Source: Thalassospira sp. (GTDB taxonomy: Bacteria; Pseudomonadota; Alphaproteobacteria; Rhodospirillales; Thalassospiraceae). From it: a DNA stretch of 36,993 bases. Made by a program: the position numbers and the translations under genes. Below, one piece after another: positions 22,726-31,667 of this stretch. The stretch spans positions 1 to 36,993 of the forward strand of contig NZ_PAQR01000066.1 in NCBI RefSeq assembly GCF_002709775.1, read 5' to 3'. Numbering within the stretch: position 1 is the first letter of the stretch; every line of letters begins with the position of its first letter. Under the pieces are notes generated by a model that was given only the letters and a program-made list of their open reading frames with translations, was not told where the DNA came from and ran no database searches.

Positions 22726-23418
22726 ATGATCCGTTTTTATTATCACCCGACCCCGAACCCGCAGAAAATCTCGATGATGCTTGAGGCATCCGGATTGCCT
22801 TACGAGGTCCTGCCGGTTGATACCCGCAAAGGGCAGCAACATGACCCGGCCTTTCGGGCGATCAACCCGAATGGCAAGGTGCCAGCCATTGTTGATACCG
22901 ATGGACCGGGCGGCAAGGAAGTGCGGGTGTTTGATTCAAACGCGATCCTGCTTTATCTCGCCGAAAAGTCGGGCAAGTTCCTGGGTAAGCCGGAAGATCG
23001 CGGTGAGTTCCTGTCATGGCTGATGTTCATCGCAACCGGCCTTGGCCCGTTTTCGGGGCAGGCCGTGCATTTCCAGCATGTCGCACCCGAAGGCAGCGAC
23101 TATGGCGTCAACCGCTATCGCAATGAGATCGCGCGCCATTATCAGGTGCTTGAAGACCATCTTGAAGGTCGCGAGTTTATCGTTGGCGACGAGATGACGA
23201 TTGTTGATATCTCTGCTTGGGGCTGGATCGACAAGGCACCGTTCGTTCATAAAAACCCGGATGTCTGGGACAAGTATCCCAACATCAAACGCTGGTTTGA
23301 CGCGATCAACAGCCTGCCGGCCGCCATCAGCGCACGCGAAGTCGGCAAGAACCATGCGTTCAAAACCGAGATGGACGAAGAAGCAAAACGCGCGATGTTC
23401 CCGTCGAATTACTCCTAA
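22726..23418 (+). CDS. Glutathione S-transferase (YfcG/YghU-like paralogue)
   Basis: 230 residues. YYHPTPNPQKISMMLEASGL, INPNGKVPAIVDTDGPGGKEVRVFDSNAILLYLAEKSGKFL and FIATGLGPFSGQAVHFQH parallel the divergent yfcG-like protein block by block, so the pair arose by duplication. The PTPN motif is retained while GHK is changed to PQK. A role in thiol/disulfide or electrophile detoxification is likely. ATG 22726 has AAGGAG six bases upstream. The open frame extends far upstream, but that part runs antisense to the neighbouring GST and is not coding. Confidence 0.92.
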   Translation: MIRFYYHPTPNPQKISMMLEASGLPYEVLPVDTRKGQQHDPAFRAINPNGKVPAIVDTDGPGGKEVRVFDSNAILLYLAEKSGKFLGKPEDRGEFLSWLMFIATGLGPFSGQAVHFQHVAPEGSDYGVNRYRNEIARHYQVLEDHLEGREFIVGDEMTIVDISAWGWIDKAPFVHKNPDVWDKYPNIKRWFDAINSLPAAISAREVGKNHAFKTEMDEEAKRAMFPSNYS

Positions 23419-23439
23419 GCCCAATCGCGGCTTTAAACG

Positions 23440-23472
23440 AAAACACCCCGACCAATCTGGCCGGGGTGTTTT
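23440..23472. terminator. Bidirectional terminator between GST and MFS genes
   Basis: AAAACACCCC (23440-23449) pairs with GGGGTGTTTT (23463-23472), extended inside by a few more pairs. Both ends give T runs, so it serves the plus-strand GST and the convergent MFS gene. Confidence 0.88.
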
Positions 23473-23497
23473 GCTTCGATATTAAGGTGTCTGATGA

Positions 23498-24838
23498 TCA
23501 GTCGCTGGTTTTAGCACCAAACTGCTTATTGAACTGCAGGACCAGAAGCGTCACCACAGCCCCGGACAGCAGGTAAGCCCCAACGCCGGGCAGACCGAAC
23601 TTGTCACACAGATAAAGTGCGATCAGCGGTGCGAAGCCAGCGCCGAGCAACCATGCAAGGTCGGATGTAAGGGCCGAACCGGTATAGCGGTATTCGCGCT
23701 TGAAGTTCGATGCCAGTGTACCGGCCGCCTGACCAAAGCACAGGCCCAGAACCGCAAAGCCACCTAAAACAATCATGCCTTCATTGATGATGTTATAGGT
23801 GTAAAGCAGCGGTGTCAGAACAGCACCCAGCAGGATGATCCCGGCACTGTAGCCGAGCAAGCGGCGACGGCCGAGCTGATCAGCGATAAAGCCCGATGCC
23901 ACAATCCCGAAGGCACACAGAACTGCACCAACACCCTGGGTCAGCAGGAACTGGCCCGGATTGCCGTCGGCATAGAGGAACACCCAGCTCAGCGCAAAGA
24001 CCGTGACCAGATGGAATAGTGCGTAGCTGACCATCGGCACCAGTGCGCCCAACACGACTGTACGTCCGTTATGTTTGAGCGTATCCATGACGCGGGCTGC
24101 TTCGAGCTCGTTCTTTTCCAGCAGATGGCCGAACTCCGAGGTTGCCACCAGACGCAGGCGGGCAAACAGCGCGACCACGTTAATGGCAAAGGCGACGAAG
24201 AACGCGTAGCGCCAGCCAAAGGCCAGGAAGTCATCCGGATGCAGGGTCAGCAGAAGGTAGGCAAACAGTGATGCGGCGAGCATGAAACCAAGCGGTGCGC
24301 CCAGCTGCGGGATCATCGCATACCAACCCTTGCGGTTGTCGGGCGCATTAAGTGCCAGAAGCGATGCAAGCCCGTCCCATGCACCGCCCCATGCAAGACC
24401 CTGCAGGAAGCGGAAAGCACACAGAAGATAGATCGCAAGCACCCCTGCCGAGGCAAAGCTTGGCAGGAAAGCCATGGCCGCGGTGGAGCCACCGAGCAGG
24501 AACATGGCAATTGTCAGTTTCACACCACGTCCATATTGGCGGTCCACCGTCATGAAGACGAGGGATCCGACCGGACGTGCGATAAAGGCCAGAGAGAAGA
24601 TGGCAAAGGAATACATGGTGCCGACAAGGGCCGTTTCACCGGGAAACAGCAATTGCGGAAAGACCAGTACCGATGCGATGCAATAGACGAAGAAATCGAA
24701 AAACTCGGATGTCCGGCCAATAATCACGCCAAGCGCGATTTGTCCCGGATCATTGGTGGCGTCGGCGTTGTGATGCCGCGCATCGCGTTCCAAACCTGAA
24801 GAGGTGGCGGTCGCGTAGTTTTCTGTCGTTTGGTTCAC
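23498..24838 (-). CDS. MFS transporter, metabolite:H+ symporter (MHS) type
   Basis: 446 residues, 12 membrane helices. GRTSEFFDFFVYCIASVLVFPQLLF, FIARPVGSLVFMTVDRQYGRGVKLTIAM (motif A variant) and FRFLQGLAWGGAWDGLASLLA are typical of the MHS family (organic acid, betaine or shikimate uptake), as is the second motif A, GFIADQLGRRRLLG. The start is GTG 24838 with GGGAG about 7 bases upstream. A FadR-type dyad lies 20 bp upstream of the start, so uptake is probably repressed without substrate. The substrate cannot be read from sequence; a dicarboxylate or aromatic acid is likely. Confidence 0.88.
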   Translation of the reverse strand: MNQTTENYATATSSGLERDARHHNADATNDPGQIALGVIIGRTSEFFDFFVYCIASVLVFPQLLFPGETALVGTMYSFAIFSLAFIARPVGSLVFMTVDRQYGRGVKLTIAMFLLGGSTAAMAFLPSFASAGVLAIYLLCAFRFLQGLAWGGAWDGLASLLALNAPDNRKGWYAMIPQLGAPLGFMLAASLFAYLLLTLHPDDFLAFGWRYAFFVAFAINVVALFARLRLVATSEFGHLLEKNELEAARVMDTLKHNGRTVVLGALVPMVSYALFHLVTVFALSWVFLYADGNPGQFLLTQGVGAVLCAFGIVASGFIADQLGRRRLLGYSAGIILLGAVLTPLLYTYNIINEGMIVLGGFAVLGLCFGQAAGTLASNFKREYRYTGSALTSDLAWLLGAGFAPLIALYLCDKFGLPGVGAYLLSGAVVTLLVLQFNKQFGAKTSD

Positions 24839-24857
24839 GCCGTTCTCCCTAAATCAC

Positions 24858-24868
24858 TGGTCGGACCA
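24858..24868. promoter_or_regulatory. FadR-type operator TGGTC-G-GACCA
   Basis: A perfect 5-bp dyad, identical in its arms to the site in front of the GntR gene at 4795-4805. It lies 20-30 bp upstream of the MFS start. A further TTGGTCC half-site follows at 24871-24877. Confidence 0.65.
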
Positions 24869-24967
24869 TTTTGGTCCTAACTGCTTTTGATTGGATCACA
24901 AATCCGGATCACAGAACGATACGACTTTGGATCGAGTCTAAGTATAGACATGTGAATTGCAAACGTC

Positions 24968-25029
24968 AGTGTCAATTATCGTTCTGCACCGCACAACGTC
25001 CGGTTTACATTAGAATGATAATTGTCATT
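24968..25029. promoter_or_regulatory. Two related AT-rich dyads, iron-box-like
   Basis: AGTGTCAATTATCGTT (24968-24983) is, in reverse complement, AACGATAATTGACACT, close to AATGATAATTGTCATT (25014-25029); 13 of 16 positions agree. The second is itself nearly palindromic. They resemble Fur-type boxes (GATAAT units), which would link respiration or uptake to iron, but the match is imperfect. Confidence 0.4.
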
Positions 25030-25280
25030 ATGACCCTGCTATGCGCCGCGGGTAGCTTGACATTGCTGCGATGCAGCTATAGCAATCTCGCCAACTTTCC
25101 GATCCGGCATTTTTTTGAAAAAAAATTGCTTTCTTTGTGCCCTTTCCGTGGATGTTTGGAATTGTAATTCCTATATGCGGTTGCGGCGGGGTACGGCGCG
25201 TAGCGGTCTTTGGTGGATCGCTTATGCGACTCATTGGCATATGGTTGCCTTTGAGAACATCTTCCAGTGACTGAGGAAGT

Positions 25281-26420
25281 ATGAAGCGCATGCTTTCAAA
25301 ACTTGTACGTGGCGTCGCATTGACCTCAATGTTCTCGCTTCTGGCCGGTTGCAACCTTGTTGTGATCGATCCGTCGGGCGATATTGCCTCTCAGCAGGCC
25401 GACCTTATTATCGTATCAACCATCCTGATGCTGCTGATCATTGTTCCGGTCATGGCATTGACGGTCTTCTTTGCCTGGAAATACCGGCAGGGAAACAAGG
25501 ATGCGGAATACGATCCCGAATGGCATCATTCCACCAAATTGGAAGTTGTCATCTGGTCTGCCCCGCTGGTGATCATTATTGCCCTTGGCGCGATTACGTG
25601 GGTTACGACCCATACGCTTGATCCGTATCGTCCGCTCGACCGTATTGATGCTGAACGTCCACTGCCAAAAGATCATGAGCCGATGGTGATTGAAGTCGTT
25701 TCTCTCGATTGGAAATGGCTGTTCCTGTATCCGGAACAGGGCATTGCGACTGTCAACGAACTCGCAGCTCCGGTCGATACGCCAATCCAGTTCAAAATCA
25801 CCTCTTCGGGAATCATGAACTCGTTCTTCATTCCGGCTCTTGCGGGCCAGATTTATTCGATGGCGGGGATGGAAACAAAACTCCATGCCGTAATCAATGA
25901 AGAAGGTGTTTTTGACGGGTTCTCGGGGAACTACAGCGGTGAGGGGTTCTCTCATATGCGCTTTAAGTTCCACGGGCTGAGCCAAGACGGGTTTGATGCC
26001 TGGGTCGATAATGTGAAGGCCGATGAAAACCTTTTGGGGCGTTCGCAATATCTTGAGCTTGAAAAACCCAGCATCAAGGAACCGGTTCGGTACTTCAGCT
26101 CGGTAGATCCGGAACTTTACAACGCGATCCTCAACATGTGCGTTGACCAGTCGAAAATGTGCATGAACGAGATGATGCATATTGACGAAAATGGTGGCGG
26201 CGGTCTGGCCGGTATCAATAACGTCATGTCCTTGACCTATGACGTGCCGCAGATGCGTGGCAGTCAGCCATTGCCCGAAAGCAAGTCCTACGTTGCGACG
26301 CTTTGCACTGCACCGGAAGGTGGCTTGGCTGGTGAACTTGCGAACCTGCCGTTGTTTGACAATGAACAGGTCTCGCGTGCCATGAGTGTTGCGCCGTCAG
26401 GTGTTTCAACAGGGTTCTGA
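25281..26420 (+). CDS. cyoA: Cytochrome o-type ubiquinol oxidase subunit II
   Basis: A 379-residue lipoprotein (lipobox LLAGC, Cys24) with two membrane helices (about 40-65 and 88-110) and a periplasmic cupredoxin domain. VSLDWKWLFLYPEQGIATVNELAAPVDTP and GIMNSFFIPALAGQIYSMAGM are subunit II hallmarks. The Cu-A ligands are absent: the place of CSELCG reads NYSGEGFSHM, so electrons come from quinol and not cytochrome c. Start ATG 25281 has GAGG 4-5 bases upstream. The C-terminal extension (about 300-379) is the COX_ARM region of CyoA plus a low-complexity tail. First gene of the cyo operon. Confidence 0.95.
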   Translation: MKRMLSKLVRGVALTSMFSLLAGCNLVVIDPSGDIASQQADLIIVSTILMLLIIVPVMALTVFFAWKYRQGNKDAEYDPEWHHSTKLEVVIWSAPLVIIIALGAITWVTTHTLDPYRPLDRIDAERPLPKDHEPMVIEVVSLDWKWLFLYPEQGIATVNELAAPVDTPIQFKITSSGIMNSFFIPALAGQIYSMAGMETKLHAVINEEGVFDGFSGNYSGEGFSHMRFKFHGLSQDGFDAWVDNVKADENLLGRSQYLELEKPSIKEPVRYFSSVDPELYNAILNMCVDQSKMCMNEMMHIDENGGGGLAGINNVMSLTYDVPQMRGSQPLPESKSYVATLCTAPEGGLAGELANLPLFDNEQVSRAMSVAPSGVSTGF

Positions 26421-26426
26421 AGCAGT

Positions 26427-26450
26427 GCCGGTTGGTAAAAGCCAACCGGC
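26427..26450 (+). other. Intercistronic stem-loop cyoA-cyoB
   Basis: GCCGGTTGG (26427-26435) and CCAACCGGC (26442-26450) form a perfect 9-bp stem with a 6-nt loop, 6 bp after the cyoA stop. No T tract follows. Its likely role is mRNA protection or adjustment of subunit ratio. Confidence 0.6.
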
Positions 26451-26509
26451 CCTTCGCAGTTTTGGCATCGGCTACGATGCCTGTCTGCATTTGAAAGAAG
26501 AGTAATCCG

Positions 26510-28519
26510 ATGTTCTCTAATCCGGACCTTTTACATTTTATATTTGGCCGGCTGTCACTTGATTCACTTCCGTTCCATGAACCGATCCTTGTGGTGACGT
26601 TTGCGGCGGTGGTTCTGGGCGGTATCGCTGTTGTCGGCGGTATCACCTATTTCCGCCTCTGGGGATATCTCTGGAACGAGTGGATCACGTCGATTGACCA
26701 CAAAAAAATCGGCATTATGTACATCATATTGGCGCTTGTCATGCTTTTGCGTGGTTTCTCCGATGCGCTTATGATGCGTGCCCAGCAGGCGATGGCTTTT
26801 GGCGGCTCGGAAGGTTTCCTTCCCCCTGATCATTACGATCAGATATTCACCGCCCACGGCGTAATCATGATCTTCTTCGTGGCCATGCCGCTGGTGACGG
26901 GGCTTATGAACTTTGTCGTGCCGCTACAAATCGGCGCGCGTGACGTTGCGTTCCCGTTCCTGAATAATTTCAGCTTCTGGATGACCACCTGTGGTGCCGC
27001 GCTGATCATGGTGTCGCTGTTTGTCGGTGAGTTCGCGAAAACCGGCTGGCTGGCCTATCCGCCGCTGTCTGACATTGTCTACAGTCCGGGGGTCGGGGTC
27101 GATTATTATATCTGGGCCTTGCAGATTGCCGGTGTCGGGACGTTGCTGTCGGGGGTCAATCTGGTTGTGACCATCGTCAAAATGCGCGCACCGGGCATGT
27201 CCATGATGAAAATGCCGGTCTTTACCTGGACGGCACTTTGCACCAACGTTCTGATCGTGGCTGCGTTCCCGGTTCTGACCGCTGTTCTGGTTCTGCTTGG
27301 TCTTGACCGCTATGCGGACACCAACTTCTTCACCAACGATCTTGGCGGTAACGCCATGATGTATATCAACCTGATCTGGATTTGGGGGCACCCGGAGGTG
27401 TACATCCTGATCCTGCCAGCGTTTGGTGTGTTTTCCGAAGTTGTATCGACCTTCTGCCGCAAGCGTCTGTTTGGTTATAGCTCGATGGTTTATGCCACCG
27501 TGGTTATTACCATCCTGTCCTATATCGTGTGGCTGCACCACTTCTTCACCATGGGGTCCGGGGCAAGTGTGAATGCCTTCTTTGGCATTACCACCATGAT
27601 CATCTCGATCCCGACCGGTGCGAAAGTCTTCAACTGGATGTTCACGATGTATAAGGGCCGCATCAGTTTTGATGTTCCGATGCTGTGGACCATCGGCTTT
27701 ATGCTGACCTTTGTGATCGGGGGCATGACGGGTGTTATGCTTGCGGTTCCGCCGGCTGACTTTGTGTTGCATAACAGCCTGTTCCTGATTGCGCATTTCC
27801 ATAACGTGATTATCGGTGGTGTGGTGTTCGGGATGTTTGCCGGTATCGTTTACTGGTTCCCCAAGGCATTTGGCTTCAAGCTTGATCCGTTCTGGGGCAA
27901 AATGTCCTTCTGGCTCTGGCTTGTCGGGTTCTATTTCGCCTTCATGCCGCTTTATGTTCTTGGTCTGATGGGGATTACCCGCCGCATGAGCCAATTTGAC
28001 GATCCGTCGCTTCAGATCTGGTTCGTGATTGCCGCCTTTGGTGCGCTTCTGATTGCCGGTGGTATCGGTTCGTTCATTCTGTCGATCGTTGTTGCGGTGA
28101 TCAAACGTGACAAGCTTCGTGATGAAACCGGTGACCCATGGGGGGATGGTCGTACGCTGGAATGGTCGACTTCGTCGCCGCCCCCAGCCTACAACTTTGC
28201 CTTTACCCCGGTTGTCCATGATCTTGATGCATGGGCCGACATGAAGAAACGTGGTTATGTCCGTCCGACGGAAGGCTTCCTGGATATCCATATGCCGAAA
28301 AATACCGGCGCTGGCTTTATCCTTGCTGCGATCTCGCTCGTTCTTGGCTTTGCACTTGTCTGGCACATCTGGTGGCTTGTTGCGGCAAGCTTCATCGTGC
28401 TGATCGTCGGTGCAATTGCCCATACCTTCAACTATGACCGCGATTATCACATCCCGGCATCTGAAGTCGTGGAAACCGAAGACGAACGTACTGCCCTTCT
28501 GGCAAAACAGCAGGCGTAA
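26510..28519 (+). CDS. cyoB: Cytochrome o-type ubiquinol oxidase subunit I
   Basis: 669 residues, the catalytic heme-copper subunit with about 15 helices that reduces O2 to water and pumps protons. It aligns with E. coli CyoB with a shift of about 10. Quinol-site residues Arg81, Asp85, His108 and Gln111 are kept ([17 protein letters not shown]). Low-spin heme ligands are His116 (TAHGV) and His431 (HFHNV, about 429-433). Cu-B ligands are His294 with the cross-linked Tyr298 (WGHPEVY) and His343-His344 (WLHHFF). The end [11 protein letters not shown] and IWHIWWL is typical. Start ATG 26510, AAGAAGAG upstream. Confidence 0.97.
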   Translation: MFSNPDLLHFIFGRLSLDSLPFHEPILVVTFAAVVLGGIAVVGGITYFRLWGYLWNEWITSIDHKKIGIMYIILALVMLLRGFSDALMMRAQQAMAFGGSEGFLPPDHYDQIFTAHGVIMIFFVAMPLVTGLMNFVVPLQIGARDVAFPFLNNFSFWMTTCGAALIMVSLFVGEFAKTGWLAYPPLSDIVYSPGVGVDYYIWALQIAGVGTLLSGVNLVVTIVKMRAPGMSMMKMPVFTWTALCTNVLIVAAFPVLTAVLVLLGLDRYADTNFFTNDLGGNAMMYINLIWIWGHPEVYILILPAFGVFSEVVSTFCRKRLFGYSSMVYATVVITILSYIVWLHHFFTMGSGASVNAFFGITTMIISIPTGAKVFNWMFTMYKGRISFDVPMLWTIGFMLTFVIGGMTGVMLAVPPADFVLHNSLFLIAHFHNVIIGGVVFGMFAGIVYWFPKAFGFKLDPFWGKMSFWLWLVGFYFAFMPLYVLGLMGITRRMSQFDDPSLQIWFVIAAFGALLIAGGIGSFILSIVVAVIKRDKLRDETGDPWGDGRTLEWSTSSPPPAYNFAFTPVVHDLDAWADMKKRGYVRPTEGFLDIHMPKNTGAGFILAAISLVLGFALVWHIWWLVAASFIVLIVGAIAHTFNYDRDYHIPASEVVETEDERTALLAKQQA

Positions 28520-28529
28520 GGGAATGACA

Positions 28530-29150
28530 ATGGCGAATAACACTGCCGCACAGACCGAAATGCCGGTCTTTTACCTGAAAGAAGAGCATCACCCGGAAAC
28601 CGGGACGATGCTTGGCTTCTGGATCTATCTGATGAGCGATTGCCTCATCTTTGGGATTCTGTTTGCAACCTATGCCGTTATTGGCCAGAACTATGCCGCA
28701 GGTCCTTCGCCTGCTGATCTGTTTGATCTCGAACTGGTAGCGATCAACACGTCGATGTTGCTGTTTTCCTCGATCACCTATGGCTTTGCCATGCTGGCGA
28801 TGGAAAAGGGCAATGTTGCAGGCACCCAGCTTTGGCTGGCGATTACCGGCCTGTTCGGTATCGCCTTCGTGGGCTTGGAACTTTATGAGTTCCATCACCT
28901 CTGGCACTTGGGCGCGACGCCGATGCGCAGTGGTTTCCTCTCCGCGTTCTACACGCTGGTGGCGACCCACGGTCTGCACGTGACCTTTGGCATCATCTGG
29001 CTTGTGACCCTGATGGTTCAGGTTGCCCAGCGCGGCCTGATCGTCGAGAACAAGCGTCGCCTGATGTGCCTGTCGATGTTCTGGCACTTCCTTGACGTCG
29101 TCTGGATCGGTGTCTTCTCCGTTGTTTATCTGCTGGGAGTTCTGGGATGA
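28530..29150 (+). CDS. cyoC: Cytochrome o-type ubiquinol oxidase subunit III
   Basis: A 206-residue, five-helix subunit III of the oxidase. [26 protein letters not shown], the ELYEFHHL segment, [24 protein letters not shown] and [19 protein letters not shown] are diagnostic. Two ATGs, 28524 and 28530, are in frame; the second is preferred because AAGGGA would touch the first but lies about 6 bases from the second. The gene begins 10 bp after cyoB and its stop overlaps the cyoD start (ATGA). Confidence 0.95.
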   Translation: MANNTAAQTEMPVFYLKEEHHPETGTMLGFWIYLMSDCLIFGILFATYAVIGQNYAAGPSPADLFDLELVAINTSMLLFSSITYGFAMLAMEKGNVAGTQLWLAITGLFGIAFVGLELYEFHHLWHLGATPMRSGFLSAFYTLVATHGLHVTFGIIWLVTLMVQVAQRGLIVENKRRLMCLSMFWHFLDVVWIGVFSVVYLLGVLG

Positions 29151-29530
29151 GCGCACATTCACACGCACATGATGACCATCACAGCGATGGTGGAGCGTCT
29201 CACGGTACTTACAAAAGCTATGTGATCGGGTTCGTCCTGTCGGTCATCCTGACCGCGATCCCGTTCTGGCTTGTCATGGACGGTGTTCTTGACAGCAAGG
29301 TTGCAACCGCCCTTTGGGTCATGGGGCTTGGGGTTATTCAGATCATTGTTCACATGGTCTATTTCCTGCACATGAACACCAAATCCGAAGGTGGCTGGAA
29401 CTTCCTTGCGTTGATCTTCACCATCGTGATCGTGGCGATTGCCATCGCCGGTTCGCTGTGGGTGATGTATCACCTCAACACCAACATGATGCCGCAGATG
29501 GATCACGATATGATCCCGAGCTTCGGCTAG
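29147..29530 (+). CDS. cyoD: Cytochrome o-type ubiquinol oxidase subunit IV
   Basis: 127 residues. A His/Asp-rich N-terminus ([15 protein letters not shown]) precedes three helices with [21 protein letters not shown] and [22 protein letters not shown], the CyoD signature. It supports assembly and the Cu-B site of subunit I. The N-terminal histidines might bind metal, though this is not known for the family. It overlaps cyoC by 4 bp; a terminator follows. Confidence 0.95.
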   Translation: MSAHSHAHDDHHSDGGASHGTYKSYVIGFVLSVILTAIPFWLVMDGVLDSKVATALWVMGLGVIQIIVHMVYFLHMNTKSEGGWNFLALIFTIVIVAIAIAGSLWVMYHLNTNMMPQMDHDMIPSFG

Positions 29531-29551
29531 GCACTGCTTGATATTTGAAGG

Positions 29552-29590
29552 GGGCGCGATACCTGTATGGGGATCGCGCCCTTTTTGTTT
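29552..29590 (+). terminator. Rho-independent terminator after cyoD
   Basis: GGGCGCGAT (29552-29560) and ATCGCGCCC (29573-29581) form a perfect 9-bp stem followed by TTTTTGTTT. It lies before the SURF1 gene, so SURF1 is expressed by read-through or from a weak promoter of its own. Confidence 0.88.
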
Positions 29591-29625
29591 AAACATCCGC
29601 TTACTGCCTTTTGAAAGAACCCGGC

Positions 29626-30405
29626 ATGTCTGACGACCAGCTTTCCAACCCTGCAACCGACACCCCGAAAAAGGGCCCCTCGACGACAACAAAGATCGTT
29701 GTCGTGCTGCTGGCGTCCATCCTGTTTTCCGGGTTTTGCGCCCTTGGCTACTGGCAGGTTGAACGCCGGGCGTGGAAGCTTGATCTGATTGAACGGGTGG
29801 AGGCGCGCGTTCATGGCGATGCGGTGGCGGCCCCGGCACGGGGTGACTGGGAAAATGTCAGCCGGGCGCGCGATGAATATCGCAAGGTCAGTGTGACGGG
29901 CACCTATCGCAACGATCTTGAAAGTCAGGTCTATACCGCCACCGATTACGGTGCGGGCTATTGGGTTCTGACCCCGTTGATGCGGAATGACGGCACGATC
30001 GTCATGATCAATCGTGGTTTCGTTCCGACCGAAAAACGTGATCCCGATACGAGGCCCGAAGGCATGGTGGAGGGCGAAGTTACCGTAACCGGCCTGCTTC
30101 GCATCAACGAACCGGTCGGTACCGTCATGCGCGACAACGTCCCATCCGAGGAACGCTGGTATTCGCGCGATGCGCATGCGATGGCCACCAAGCGGGGCCT
30201 TGATGCTTCAAACGTCGCGCCATACTTCATTGATGGCGACGGGGCGGAAAACCCGGCCAAGCTGCCCCTCGGTGGCCTGACCAAAATTAGCTTCCCCAAC
30301 AACCACCTGTCCTATGCCCTGACATGGTTTGGTATGGCGTTGCTGACACTTGTGGCAGCGTGGATTGTTCTGCGTCCGCGCAAGCCGTCAAACAACGACG
30401 ATTGA
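29626..30405 (+). CDS. SURF1 family protein, oxidase assembly factor
   Basis: 259 residues with the classic SURF1 topology: one N-terminal helix (about 26-44), a periplasmic domain and one C-terminal helix (about 230-252). FCALGYWQVERRAWKLDLIERVEAR, the FVPTEKRDP block, the PPYF-like NVAPYFID and the late NNHLSYALTWFGMAL are family markers. SURF1 assists formation of the high-spin heme/Cu-B centre, usually in heme A oxidases. Following cyoABCD it is likely dedicated to this quinol oxidase. ATG 29626 gives the polar MSDDQL start; an in-frame TTG at 29611 is less likely. Its 3' end converges on the DUF2235 gene with an 8-bp gap. Confidence 0.92.
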   Translation: MSDDQLSNPATDTPKKGPSTTTKIVVVLLASILFSGFCALGYWQVERRAWKLDLIERVEARVHGDAVAAPARGDWENVSRARDEYRKVSVTGTYRNDLESQVYTATDYGAGYWVLTPLMRNDGTIVMINRGFVPTEKRDPDTRPEGMVEGEVTVTGLLRINEPVGTVMRDNVPSEERWYSRDAHAMATKRGLDASNVAPYFIDGDGAENPAKLPLGGLTKISFPNNHLSYALTWFGMALLTLVAAWIVLRPRKPSNNDD

Positions 30406-30413
30406 TCCATCCT

Positions 30414-31667
30414 TTATTCCAGTGTGGATAGCTCTGGCCATGGAATGTCCTTGCGCATGGTGGCACCGGTCCAATTGATGATGTTAGGCGTATGCTTGCC
30501 CGCATGGTGGGCGTGGAGCACAGCATTCAGATTGGGTGGCCGATAGAGCACACGCTCAAGCGATCCTTCGGTTGAGTTGTCATGCAAGACGCCAGTGCTG
30601 ATGTTCCAGCGTTCCAGTGCGCTGACATGGATGGCCTCGTTGATCGTCTCAAGCCCCGCGGGGATGATGTTGCGCCGATCATAGTCCGGGCATTCAAGAC
30701 GCAGCTTATCCCAGAAGGTCTTTGTTGCGGGCGCGATTTGCTCGATAAGGCGCTGATAAGGATACAGACGAGAGTCTGCATAAAGCGCCGTGCGGCTTTC
30801 ATAACCGCGCCCATCGACCGATGGGGCTAGCTTGGTTTTCAGATCCGTCTCATCGATCTTGAGCTTGGTGTGTTTCTTGACCCGCTTGATCATCCAATCA
30901 AGCGTGATGTCAGAAAGCCCGCAATCATCATAAGACCCGCCAACATTGCTATGCACGCCGGGGAACCAGACCTGCTCGACGATCTGGTCTTTTGGCAGTT
31001 TGCTGCCCTTTTTCTTGACCCAGAGCGTTGGCGAAAAGGCACTGCGTTTCTCATCAATCGCCATGGCATGCAGGGCAACCCGGACGTTCGCGCCAAGCTG
31101 AACATCATGGAAATGATACTTGGCCGGGATCAGGCGCCGCCCAAGGTCGCCTGGAATACCAAGCGACCCGACTGTATCCCAGACGCCAACGCATTCAATC
31201 GGGACGTCCTGATGGGCTTCGATATCAAGGGTCGAAATCTTGGTGCGTTTTGCCTCTGCCGATAATTCTGAGCTGGCAATTTTTGCGATATCATCCTGAA
31301 GCGGATGGCCAAGATAGGGCGGTTTCAAAATACCACACAGCCCGATCAACCCGGCCAGACTGCGCGCGGTAAAGGCACCGCGTGAAAAGCCAAAAATAAA
31401 GATCTCGTCGCCGGGCTGATAGTTGTTGCCAAGGAAGCGATAGCCATCAACGACGTTTTCGAGCAACCCATTGCCAAACGCACCGCCACGGACCTTGTCG
31501 AACAAATCGCCGGTACCAACCCCGCGATCATAAAACACGATCTGGGAGATATCCCCGGCAATGCTGGGGACAGCACGCAGAAGTTTGACGACATTGGTGG
31601 GTTGGGGCGTGTTGGCCGGTTCCTGCCAGGTGCCGTCAAAAAACACGATAAGTCTGCGCTTGGTCAT
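30414..31667 (-). CDS. DUF2235 alpha/beta hydrolase (Tle1-like phospholipase domain)
   Basis: 417 residues. RRLIVFFDGTWQEPANTPQPTNVVKLLRAV, VFYDRGVGTGD, the nucleophile elbow FGFSRGAFTARSLAGLIG and VWFPGVHSNVGGSY with the catalytic His are the DUF2235 hallmarks, also called the T6SS phospholipase Tle1-like domain. There is no signal peptide, PAAR or VgrG gene and no lipoprotein immunity gene beside it, so an antibacterial effector role is not supported here; many DUF2235 proteins are stand-alone cytoplasmic hydrolases. ATG 31667 starts MTKRRLIVFFDG. A TATAAT-like -10 for the minus strand lies at 31729-31734. Confidence 0.9.
   Translation of the reverse strand: MTKRRLIVFFDGTWQEPANTPQPTNVVKLLRAVPSIAGDISQIVFYDRGVGTGDLFDKVRGGAFGNGLLENVVDGYRFLGNNYQPGDEIFIFGFSRGAFTARSLAGLIGLCGILKPPYLGHPLQDDIAKIASSELSAEAKRTKISTLDIEAHQDVPIECVGVWDTVGSLGIPGDLGRRLIPAKYHFHDVQLGANVRVALHAMAIDEKRSAFSPTLWVKKKGSKLPKDQIVEQVWFPGVHSNVGGSYDDCGLSDITLDWMIKRVKKHTKLKIDETDLKTKLAPSVDGRGYESRTALYADSRLYPYQRLIEQIAPATKTFWDKLRLECPDYDRRNIIPAGLETINEAIHVSALERWNISTGVLHDNSTEGSLERVLYRPPNLNAVLHAHHAGKHTPNIINWTGATMRKDIPWPELSTLE

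Larger units (their letters stand above)
24839..25280. promoter_or_regulatory. 442-bp divergent region, MFS symporter / cyo operon
   Basis: No gene is seen. It holds the FadR-type dyad near the MFS gene, two related AATGATAATTGTCATT-like dyads (24968 and 25014), a run ATTTTTTTGAAAAAAAAT (25109-25126) likely to be bent DNA, and GGAATT-GT-AATTCC at 25158-25171 beside TATATG (25172-25177), a possible -10 element of cyoA. Confidence 0.5.

Noticed and set aside
26924..28543. A 539-codon open frame on the minus strand opposite cyoB
   Set aside because: cyoB is unmistakable on the plus strand. The antisense translation is His/Arg/Gln-rich without any domain, as expected from the shadow of a GC-rich gene.
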